From Marthasterias glacialis (lineage: Eukaryota; Echinodermata; Asteroidea; Forcipulatida; Asteriidae), in assembly GCA_911728455.2 (NCBI GenBank), contig OU452225.1:25206495-25270494 (forward strand): 64,000 bases of DNA, read 5' to 3'. The notes beneath the pieces are model-generated. The model was given only the letters and a program-made list of their open reading frames with translations, had not been told where the DNA came from and ran no database searches. Shown one piece after another: positions 33,301-45,300 of the stretch. Every line of letters starts with the position of its first letter. Position 1 is the stretch's first letter. The translations under genes and the position numbers were made by a program.

Positions 33301-36300
33301 ATACAACCGTAACTACTCCAACCACTCCTGTTCCCGTAGATCTAGAAGGGTTTTCAGGTTCTACAGAAGAATTGTTGGAAGTCAACAAGTCACTGAACAA
33401 ACATAGAGACATCTTTGCAGACCATGAGTTTGATTTGGGCGACACGAGCACTGTTGAACACCGAATAAGTACAACCGATTCTGAACCAGTTGCCCAAACT
33501 TTCCGTAGAATCCCACCCAATCACAAACCTGCTTAATCATGGTATTGTGACAGACAGCCATAGCCCATATACTGCACCAATCGTGTTTGCAAAGAAGCGT
33601 GGGTGGCATGGGTGGCTTGTGCGTAAAACGCTCACCTCTCACCAATGTGTCCCTGGTTCGATTCCCGGCTAAGGCCATATGTGAGTAGAGTTGTGAGTAG
33701 AGTTGTGCGTTGGTTCTCTCCTGTGCCACGAGGGTTTTTCTCCAGACTATCCGGTTTTCCTCCCTCCCGAAAATCCAAACACTCTTCGATCTCAGGCTGT
33801 GCTCCGTGGTCATATATGGGTTGATGTGGCTGGCTGCCAAGGGCGCCCTTGAATGCCTGCAGCTCGATGATGTGTAGCCACGTCCTTCGCAATTCAGCTT
33901 CTCAGCTGTGAGTAAGGATGATTAGCCTCCCAAATTATTTATAATTATAAGCGTGTTGGTTCACTCAGAATGTGCGTGGATTATCGCAAATTGAATTTAA
34001 AGACAAAAAAGGATGCTTTTCCCTTACCTAGAATTTCAGAATTCCTTGATGCTCCTGTGGGTGCAAAATTCTTTTCTTGTCTTGACTTGGCCAGTGGTTA
34101 CCATCAAGTGAGAGTTCATCCGGAAGATCGTGAAAAAACTTTCGTCACACCAATGGGATTGTATGAATATGCTAGAATGCCATTTGGCCTCTGTGGAGCC
34201 CACCAGCGACTCTCCAGCACTTGATGCAACGGTGTGTTGGCGACTTGGTTTATCAGTTGCTCTTTGTCTATCTGGATGACATCTGCATCTATTCCAAAAC
34301 TGTTGAGGAGCATTTGAAACACCTTGACATCGTTCATCAAGGAGCATGGTTTAAAACTCAAACCAGTTAAATGTCACCTGTTCCGAAAAGAGGTTCATTA
34401 TCTCCGAGAAAGGAATCTCAACTGATGAGGATAAAACTAAGTGTGTGCTTGATTGGCCAGTGCCACGGACTGTCAAGAAACTTCGATCATTTTTGGGTTT
34501 CGCTAGCTATTATAGGCGATTTGTTCCGAGATTTTCCCACATTGCTCATCCATTACATGCCTTGGTAGGTACATGTCAAGGACATGATCCAAAGTATTTC
34601 AGAAGCAGGTGGTCGTCTGAGTGCCAAGACGCCTTTAACTTACTTAAGGCACAGCTAGTATCTACTCCCATATTGGCCTTTGCTGACTTCTCTAAACCTT
34701 TCATCATTGATGTCGACGCCAGCCTTTCTGGACTTGGTGCAGTCTTATCACAGATCCAAGATGGTAAAGAGAGGGTTGTAGCCTTTGCTAGTCGTACACT
34801 CAGGGACTGCGAGAAACGGATGGAGAGATATAGTTCTCGAAAACTTGAACTGCTTGGTTTTAAATGGGCAGTTACCGAAAAGATTACTTGTATGGTTCAC
34901 AGGTTACCGTCCGCACTGATAACAATCCTTTGATACATTTAAGGACTGCGAAGTTGAGTGCTGTGGAACACAGATGGGTCGGTGAATTATCATCATTTGA
35001 TTTACAGATTGTCTATCGTCCTGGACGGGTCAACAAGAATGCAGACGCTTTGTCACGTCAACATGAGGAAGATGAATATGAAGACAAGCCATGTCCTGTG
35101 TCTCAGGTTGCCACCGTTAGTGATATTCCATCAACTGCATCAAACTCTCTTCCTCTAGATTTGCAATGTGCTGTCAATAAAGTGTCCAACCACCTTTGCC
35201 CCAAGCAGGATACAGTCTTGGTTGTGTAATCATACTGCTACATTTCCATCATATACTCCAGACCAGATCATCAACCTCCAACAATCCGATCTCACCATCA
35301 GTGAGTTTCTAAAGTTCTTTACAGCACAACGTAGGCCAAGCAAGCGAGAGCGACAAAATCTATCCCGTCTTGTCAATGCAATGATCAGGCAGACTAAGCA
35401 CGTTTCTATGACTGATGACATTTTATATAGGGATATCCAGGATCCAAAGATAGGTATACATGATCAATTTGGTCATCAGGGCATCGAAAAAACCCTTTCA
35501 TTGATTCGACCATGCTATTACTGGCCAAATATGCATGCAGATGTGAAACAGTGGATCGAGAATTGTGAACGATGTACCATCGCTAAACTACCCAGACCAT
35601 CTGTCAGAAATCCTCTTGGTCATTTAGTGGCGAGCAGACCACTTGAAGTTCTTGCTATTGATTTTACTATCCTTGAACCATCTTCAGACAGAAGTGAGAA
35701 TGTCCTGGTTGTAACGGATATATTTTCTAAGTGCACCATTGCTGTTCCTACCAAGGACCAGACAGCACAGACTACAGCGAAAGTTCTTGTCAAAGAAATG
35801 GTTTTTGAAGTATGGCGCTCCTTAACGTATCCATTCTGATCAAGGGAGGCAGTTTGAGTCAGATCTGATCTATCATCTGTGCAACATGTACAACGTCAGT
35901 AAATCACGCACTACAGCATATCATCCTCAGGGAAATGCTCAGTCTGAGCGATTTAATCGTACTATGCACGATCTCCTGCGCACACTTTCAGCTGAACAGA
36001 AACGCTCTTGGACTCTTTTTCTTCCTGAACTGATCTATGCGTATAATTCCACACCTCATTCTGCAACAGTGTTTTCTCCATTCTACCTCATGTTCGGTAG
36101 AGATCCTTGTCGACCTGTAGATGTTTTGTTAAATCAAAAAGAAAAGGAAATTGCATTAGAACAGGACTGGGTTTCTCTACATCAAAGACGACTTCAAGAG
36201 GCATATCGACTCGCTACTATTAAAAACCAGCATGAGCGAGGAAGACAAGGATTTATACGATAGGAAATCGAACTCGAGTGTGTTCAAAGTAGGCGAGTTT

Positions 36301-39300
36301 GTGTACCTTCGTAGACATGTCAGGGGTCGTAATAAGATTCAAGACAAATATAGAGCAGAGATCTATAAGATCATTGAACGACCAGACCCTTACAATTTCG
36401 TTTACATAATTGAGTCAACAGATGGCCGAAGAAAAACTGTAAATTCTGTTGAACTCAAGCAAGTTCCTCCAGGGCTACTTTATAGGGCCAATCCCACACC
36501 TCTCTCTGACCACTGCGATCAACTAAGAACTCCTACCTTTCCTGTGGAATCCGTGACTTCAAATTCAGAGTCAGACTTTGACATCGCCATTGTACTTCCA
36601 TCAGTTGAATCTGAAAGTTCAAAGAAAAAGGAACCTAGAAGATCTCAGCGCACAACTAAAGGAAAACAGTCCAACCCTTTTCATTTACCCAAATCAGTAC
36701 TGTTTCAGCAACAAACTGCTACAGCCTGAAGGTTGGATAGAGGAGTTATGATTTTTCTTACCTTTACACTATTCCTTGGATTGATGTTTCCAGAGTATCT
36801 TTTGCCGATACTTCAAGTGAAACTCATCACTTTGGTGATCCTTGTTGTTGTTAATTTATTCTACCCACTTCCAATCTTGGAATTCAGGCCCTTGTAGTTG
36901 TAAATAATATTGTTTACCTTGTATTTTCCTTGACAGCATGTGCGGTGACAACTTGTGCACGCCATGCATTAGGCGATTATCAATTTATTTTGCACAGCGC
37001 CGCCAGCGTCAAACATTTTAGTCACGCTAGCGCCCTCTTTGTTTGGTTTGCGATTATAATTAATTTGCGTAATTTATTCAAAGCCTTTGTATTTATGGGC
37101 GGATGCATTCCTGGAATACCAAAAATGTTACCGGGGAGTAAGCAAGTGGAGTTAGCTGCCAACACTCATATTTTTGGCACCGTCGAGGCCACACCTTTCT
37201 GGGGCCGAAATATCACTTGTCGTCGGGCTGTGTTTTCAAAACCCTTGGGTTTTACAATCCCGACTTTTGTGAGGCAAGGGTGAGGTGAAGCAAGAGCCCT
37301 GTAATTACTTTAACTTTAGATTTATTATTTATTACCATATACTTAAATTTTACTTGCACAATTCTTAAATTTTATGGCTGGAGAACCAAAAGCCCCTATA
37401 GAGGCGTTAAGAAATTGTATTCTGTACCTTGCTTGTGGCGGCAAAATTCAGAATGGATTAAGAGCCGAACATTTATTTCATACAAGTGTATTTATTCATT
37501 AATTGCAGATTTAGCCAAGACTTGTGAATTTTGATGTAAATGATAAAACATGGCTTCAGAAGACTGTTGTGATAGGAATAATGCCGCAAGACTCACAACA
37601 ATATTATTTTCTCTGCGATAAACTTTGTTGTTATTTTCACTCATTTGATGCCAATCTTATTTCAGACCCACTTTGCCAATAGCATACGGCGTATATTTGG
37701 ACTGAGTAGTTTGTCCAAAACAACGATTTCTCCGTCACTGGGTATGTCTTTTATATGTGCTATCTTAAAATATTGTCTTGGTTTTTCATAATTAGTTATG
37801 CCAGAAAGATATTGCATTAAGGGAATTAGAATTTAACGGATTACTTTCTTTTCTAATAGAGACAGAGATCAGGTATCCAAGTTGTTGGTGGATCTTCAGA
37901 TTGAGAATAGCCGTATCAAGGAGAAGGCATCCCAAGAAGCTTTTGAGTTGAACAATAAGGTAAGATACTTCAGACAGTGATTCACCTAAGAACCACGTAA
38001 ACCACTTCACTTACTACCATGGGGGCATTGTGAACCAAGTTGTCAAGTGCTTATATTCATAGAGTTGCTTAAGTAGATCATTTTGCTCAGAACAGTTTTT
38101 TGTGCTAAGCAAAACGAAGCAGGGAACCAATCATAGACACTCTGTGTGGAATGGTGTTTTGGCTGGTAGCCTTATTCCGGTAAGCTAAATTGTTTTGTGC
38201 TCGGCAACATTTTGTGCTTAAGCAGCACCATAGCTTAACGAAAACAAAACTGAGTTCATTATTCTTGGTACTCCTCAAAACCTCAAGAAAGTGCCACAGG
38301 TTTCTTTGCATGTTGGTGATGCACGCATTAATCCAACAGATTCCGTCCGTAATTTAGGAGTCATATTTGATTCACATATGTCAATGAGCAAACAAGTTTC
38401 TAGCCTCTGCAAATCTACCAATTTCAATTACAAAACATAAGGAGGATCAAAAGGTACATTGACAAGGATACTCTCCATCATGTTGTCAGAGCCTTAGTCC
38501 TCTCTCGTATTCATTATGGCAGTCTTCTTTTATTTGGTGCTACGTCATATGAATTGGACAGAATTCAAAGATTACAAAATAGTGCAGCTTTTTTAGTGTG
38601 TTCCACACCCTTGAGAGAACATATTACCCCATCACTCAGGGAGCTTCATTGGCCACCGATTAGAGAACGGATTAATTTTAAACTTGCTCTTTTTGTTTTT
38701 ACATGCTTGAACAATACTACTCCTAGTTATCTTTCCACTTTACTGTCATATTACACTCCACCATGTTTTCTGCGGTCCACACTTGACATCACTCGCTTGA
38801 ATGTTCCCCGCACAAACAAAGTTCTGAGTCAAAAAGCTTTCAGTGTAGCTGGGCCAATGTTTTGGAACAATCTTCTTGGGAATTGGTTAGTTTATCTTTA
38901 TTTCGTAAATTTCTAAAGACTCACATTTGGGGCTGATGGTGGCTTGACGCAGATACGTGTTTGAGTCTGCCTAGTGCACAACTCTATGGCGTTTTCCCAC
39001 CAATAGTGACTTTACGCATGTGTGAATGTATTAGCTTATTTCATGGGAAGGGCTAATTTGCTAAGCAATATTTTTTGCTAAGCGGCTCTATGAATTTGGG
39101 CTCAGGGCTTGACTTCACAAAACACTAGAAGATTAATCTTATATGGCACCGTCATTATTATACTGTGATGTGACGGCCAGCGCACATGCAATATCTGGGT
39201 TAGAGTTCATAATTTCATGTACAGCCACAGGCCTCTTAAGATCATGACGACAGTCCCCCGTTTAACTTTTGTTAATTATTGATTCTCCTCCTCGTTGGCA

Positions 39301-42300
39301 GTTGATGAGTCTTGACAGTGACTACAGACAAGCCTTGATCGTTAAGGACCAGCATGCCAAGGAGGCTAAGATGTATCGAGATAGATTAGACCTCATCGAG
39401 AGAGAGCGTCACGAGCTGGCTGATAAGTTTGTCATGCTGAAAGCAGACTACAAGGCACTCGCTCAGAAATATGACAGCGAGGTGGGAACTTTATTTGGGT
39501 GCTTCTATCAATACTGAAAATTGATGAATTTTGTCATTAAAGAAAAAAAGATGTAGTGATAGGTTTTGAGGGGGTTCTTTACAGGGTCTGTTATTTAGTA
39601 ATTATGATTCTTATAACAACCATATTGAATAACAATACATATTTGATGCAAATCAGAGACCTTTGAATGCTGGCAGCAGGCATACCAGCTGTTTTTCCAG
39701 TGTTTATGTAGCTCTGTACATGCGTATAATTATTTCTAAGACCTATGGATTTACCTGGAAAGTCTGCTGCCACCTAGTGTCCTGCTAGAAATTGTCTGAT
39801 GATTTATTTATTTATTTTGGTTTAAATACACAAAACATGGTCGATGGCATCACAGGGCAAAACTAATATGACATGAGTACAATGGAAAAACTTAGTGTTA
39901 AAAAGACAGTCAAAAATCTGGACCAGCCAGACAAATTAAGCCAATATTACTCTGATTTAAATAGAGAGATAGTGAGATTTGCATATCTGGGAATTTTCCG
40001 GTTCTGGGGTTGACTTCACAAAACTTTATGCTACTGGGGAAGTCCACTTGCACCACATTTTATTGTGTAAATGGCCCAACTTTTATACTAAATGTTGCGC
40101 ATTAAAGAGACTTACCCTTTTCCGTTGCTTGACATTGTTCACAGGTGAGCAGAAATCAGGATCTGGGTTTGGAATTACTGAATCTCCTCAATGCTAAAGT
40201 GACCCTTCTCAAACAAGAGGAGAATCTCGCCAGAGCATCCAATCACAAGAGAGAGCAGACCACAGAGGAGCTAAGACGGGCTAGAGACATCGCCTTGGGG
40301 CTCAGCAGCAAGAAAGAAAGAGTGAGTAATATTCAGACCAGGAGCCAATTTCATAGAGCTGCTTAAGCATAAAAAGTAGCTAAGCACAACAAAATATGCT
40401 TACCAGAATAAGGTTACCGGCCAAACTACATGTACAACGTGAATAGACCGATCCGTTAAGCCCCGCCCCATACGTGTTGACCAATCACAGCTTTGGGTAT
40501 GCCATCGAAAGTCCGACAAAAGTCTGATACGATAAAAATCCTATTAGAAAATGTAAACATGCGTGCGCGTACTTACAGCGCGCTCGTTCATGTTGTGCAG
40601 TGTGGCATTGAAGAGCCGCACATTGTGTTGACCACGTGTACAGTCATGATTTAGCCAATGCTGTGATTGGTCAATATGTTTAGGGGCCGGGCTTGATGGA
40701 TCGGTCTATTGCAAAACATCGGCCGTTACCTATGGCATAAGAGTGGTACTAAACACTGAACCATGGCTCGATTGCCGGCTCAGTACTTTCCTGAGTCCTG
40801 TGAAAAAAATCACAGGCATATTGCTCAGGTGGGAACTTTGCTGTGAGTCTTGTCAGAGATTGAATTCAAGAAAAGCTTCACAAGGCCATGTGTCTTGGAC
40901 TCGGGGCTCAATAACATTTACCTGCTGAGGAATGGTGCTTACCAGAAAATAGTCACCACCCAAAAATACCATATCACATGTACCATTTGAAACTGGTTTC
41001 CTGCTTAGTCTGCTTAGCAGAAGTATTTTTGTCTGCTAAAACAGCTCTGTGAAATTTGGCCAAGGACTTTCACGGGACCCAAAATGTTATCACAAGACCA
41101 AATATACTCTTTCCTTTGTATCTTCATCCCCTGCTGACGGGGCAAAAATAAAAGAATCCCGGCGGCAATTAGTTAACAGAGAAAGGTTTGAATATTTATG
41201 TTTGGGTTTTGCACTTGTTTTATTATTATTATTTTTTCTTTCAATTTTGATCCATGCAGTTCAGACTTCCACTGTGTTCTCAATACCTGCCTGGCCATCG
41301 GCTTCAGCCGAGTGCTCGACAACATGGCTGACTTTTTCAGACCTTCATCAGACTCCTCGGTAGAAACAGCATCCAATACTGGGTAAAGTCTTATAGAACT
41401 TTAAAACGCTGTTAGGGGATTTGCGTGTGATTTGATGAGTAGGGTTGGGTGGTTCAAGCAGTTACCTGGCTCTACCCAGTTCCAAAATTGGAACCGGTAC
41501 CCAAGTTCCAGCAGTTACCCGGCTCTACCTAGTTCCAAAATTAAAACCGATACCGCAGTTCCAGCAGTTACTCGGCTCTACCCAGTTCCAAAATGGAACC
41601 GGTACCGTGGTTTGACTTTTCATTAATACCTGGTACCTGCATGTTGGTTCTAATTTTCTTGTACTGGTTCCAAAAATTATGGAGTCTATATGCAGGATTC
41701 AGAGCTGAGATTGTCAGCATTGAAGGCAAAAGACTTTCCAAATCAGAGGTTTGACGCTGTTGGGGGTTTGTGTGATTCAAATTTAACTTGATTTGTTTTC
41801 TTCCGTGTTATATTTATGACTGTTACTAGCACAACTGACTAATGATGATGATGTTTTATAATATGTAATAATACATAATGGCGTGTCCTCACGGAGTGGT
41901 CTAGCACACCGGACTCAAGCTCTGGTGTTTCTGATCAGCAGAGTGTTGGTTAGAGTCCCGGTCTTGACACTTGTGTCCTTAAGCAAGACAGTAAACCATT
42001 ATTGCTTTTTCCTTCGGTTGGGGTGTAAAGCCGTAGGCCCCATGTGTTGTGTAATGCACGGAACCCAAAAGTCTTCTAATTTGATGTTAAATTGGATTCT
42101 TTTGATAATTTTTTCCCCTGATTTTCGTTCTTTCTCAGCCTGATTGATGCCCATCTTCCACTCGCAAAAATCATTCCAGTCATCAACGGTCAGATTAATG
42201 CACTCTGTGGAGACACACCTAATCCTTACATACAGGTAATAGTTTACAATTCCAATCATGGATACTGCTTCTACACCAAGCCTCGCTTTGATAAGAATGA

Positions 42301-45300
42301 TTTGAATGGGAGAAACACAAGATGGATGGGTTTATAACGTAATAGTAATAATAATAATAAAACTTTGTTCTAATAAAGCACTTCCTAGTAGCTAGATCAA
42401 GGCACTTTACAACAACTTAGACCATTCTTCAAACTTTCTCAAATCCCTGAGGAGTATACAACTCCAAGCTGCTTAAATTAGCGCTAAGGGCTGCTTAAAT
42501 TAGCGCTAAGCGCTGCTTAAATTAGCGCTAAGCACTGTTGTGTTTATCAAAGACAGCACTATCTCAGCCCTCGCAGGTTCCCATTTATACACCTGGGTTA
42601 AGAGAAGCAGTTTTACTTCAGTGCCTCGCTCAAGGATGTAAGTGTCATGACCAGGAATCAAACCCACACTCTAATGATTCATATCATCATATCATCAGAA
42701 CTTGAGTCCAAGCACCAGACCGCTTGGCCACGACACGCTATATTCCTTGCATATGACTCCACAACCTCAAACAGCGCCCTCAGGAGGTCAAAGGAAGACC
42801 AACATTGGCTGAGCATTTTTCCATAGTTTGACTTCAGCGATGGTGACATATGCAAGGGATGTGAGGTCATCAGCAGGCCTGATTGCTTGGTTCTTGAAAG
42901 GGCAAGGGCACCAAGGCATTCTCTTCTTGATAAAGGGCACATCTATGAGGAAATTGTAAACTTCTCTTGAAACATTTCAAGGGCAATTGCCTCCGTTGCC
43001 TCCATGAAGTATCAGGCTTGCATCAGGCCTGGAATTACACAGAGGCCATGGCCTCTGTTGCCCTGGTCTTGGCCTTGGTGCCCCTTCAACAAGTTTCCCA
43101 TAGACTTTCAGATTTTTTAATGGAAGTGTCCCTTGCAAAATGAAAATGGCCTTGCCCTATCAAAGATGACAGTCCAGGCATGTATCAATACATTTTAATT
43201 AGAGATAATCTTGACTTCATGTCATTGAAATGAAGTCATTTTTGTTCTTTGATTAAATTCAAATCCTGGATAGTTTGGCTTTCTGCAGGAGCTCCTACTC
43301 ATGAAACGTGTAAAAGACTTTGTTGCGAATGTCTACACTCTGTGTGGATTTTTGTTTTGGCTGGTAGTCTTATTCCGGTAAGCTAAATTGTTTTGTGCTC
43401 GGCAACATTTTGTGCTTAAGCAGCACCATGACATTGGGCCCTGGGATTAATTTCACAAAGCTGGTAAGCACAAGAATTTTGCTTAGCACATTACTATGCA
43501 GAAAACTTTACCAGCCAAAATGCCATGTATTTCACATTGTTATGACTCGTGCCCCAGTATTATTTTGCTCAGCAAAAGAGTAGACCCTTCAAGTGAAATG
43601 TGTAAATTGCACATCGTGCGTGCGCACTAACACTCTGTTTGGCAAAAGGAAGGACCATTACGCCTTTTTGTATGGGGCTGATGGTGGCTTGACGCAGATA
43701 TGTGTTTGAGTCTGCCTAGTGCACAACTCTATGGCGTTTTCCCACCAATAGTGTCTTTACGCATGCGTGAATGTATTAGCTTATTTCATGGGAAGGGCTA
43801 ATTTGCTAAGCATTATTTTTTGCTAAGCGGCTTTATGAATTTGGGCTCAGGGCTTGACTTCACAAAACACTAGAAGATTTATCTTATAGGGCACCGTCAT
43901 TATTAAACTGTGATGTGACGGCTAGCGCACGTGCAATATCTGGGTTAGAGTTCATAATTCCATGTAAAGCCACAGACCTGCTATGATCATGACGACAGAC
44001 CCCCGTTTAACTTTTGTTAATTATTGATTCTCCTCCTCGTTGGCAGTTGATGAGTCTTGACAGTGACTACAGACAAGCCTTGATCGTTAAGGACCAGCAT
44101 GCCAAGGAGGCTAAGATATATCGAGATAGATTAGACCTCATCGAGAGAGAGCGTCACGAGCTGGCTGATAAGTTTGTCATGCTGAAAGCAGACTACAAGG
44201 CACTCGCTCAGAAATACGACAGCGAGGTGGGAACTTTATTTGGGTGCTTCTATTAATACTGAAAATTGATGAATTTTGTCATTAAAGAAAAAAAAATGTA
44301 GTGATAGGTTTTGAGGGGGTTCTTTACAGGGTCTGTTATTTAGGGATATGTTTTTTATAAGAATCATATTGGATAACAATACATATTTGATGCAAATCAG
44401 AGACCTTTGAATGCTGGCAGCAGGCATACCAGCTGTTTTTCCAGTGTTTATGTAGCTCTGTACATGCACATAATTATTTCTAAGAACTATGGATTTACCT
44501 GGAAAGTCTGCTGCCACCTAGTGTCCTGCTAGAAATTGTCTGATGATTTATTTATTTATTTTGGTTTAAATACACAAAACATGGTCGATGGCATCACAGG
44601 GCAAAACTAATATGACATGTGTACAATGGAAAAACTTAGTGTTAAAAAGACAGTCAAAAATCTGGACCAGCCAGACAAATTAAGCCAATATTACTCTGAT
44701 TTAAATAGAGAGATAGTGAGATTTGCATATCTGGGAATTTTCCGGTTCTGGGGTTGACTTCACAAAACTTAATGCTACTGGGGAAGTCCACTTGCACCAC
44801 ATTTTATTGTGTAAATGGCCCAACTTTTATACTAAATGTTGCGCATTAAAGAGACTTACCCTTTTCCGTTGCTTGACATTGTTCACAGGTGAGCAGAAAT
44901 CAGGATCTGGGTTTGGAATTACTGAATCTCCTCAATGCTAAAGTGACCCTTCTTAAACAAGAGGAGAATCTGGCCAGAGCATCCAATCACAAGAGAGAAC
45001 AGACCACAGAGGAGCTAAGACGGGCTAGAGACATCGCCTTGGGGCTCAACAGCAAGAAAGAAAGAGTGAGTAATATTCAGACCAGGGGCCAATTTCATAG
45101 AGCTGCTTAAGCATAAAAAGTAGCTAAGCGCAACAAAATATGCTTACCAGAATAAGGTTACCGGCAGCACAACAAAATATGCTTACCAGAATAAGGTTAT
45201 CGGCCAAACTACCATGTCACATGTACAACATGAATAGACTGATCCATTAGCCCCACCCCATACGTGTTGACCAATCACAGCCTTGGGTATGCCATCGAAA

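Larger units (their letters stand above)
30990..36916 (+). mobile_element. Degenerate Ty3/gypsy-type LTR retrotransposon in an intron of the CCDC78-like gene
   Basis: In order: gag with zinc knuckle, aspartic protease, reverse transcriptase, RNase H, integrase, with pol order RT-RH-IN as in Ty3/gypsy elements (established). It is in the same orientation as the host gene and lies between exons 29992-30123 and 37873-37959. A 32-bp direct repeat (30990-31021 and 36885-36916, CAGGCCCTTGTAGTTGTAAA...) brackets it and may be what is left of the LTR ends, but full LTRs are not recognisable. Several frameshifts plus a SINE insertion show that it is dead. Confidence 0.85.
37873..43336 (+). repeat. Tandem segmental duplication, unit A
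   Basis: Carries exons h (37873-37959), i (39302-39481), j (40145-40321), k (41260-41382), l (42139-42235) and a truncated terminal exon m (from 43289). It joins unit B at about 43336, where exon m runs directly into sequence equivalent to 38139 (shared ACACTCTGTGTGG). Confidence 0.85.

Noticed and set aside
33382..33892. Open frames across the SINE in the RT gene
   Set aside because: They read through SINE sequence; the SINE boundaries and TSD explain the region.
36930..37283. 117-codon open frame 3' of the retrotransposon
   Set aside because: No family resemblance, no splice context, next to a decayed element; probably chance or LTR-derived.
41691..41750. Extra exon (GATTCAGAGCTGAGATTG...) between exons k and l
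   Set aside because: Bounded by CAG and GAG|GT in units A and B, but joining it to exon k gives a stop, and unit C has lost the acceptor.
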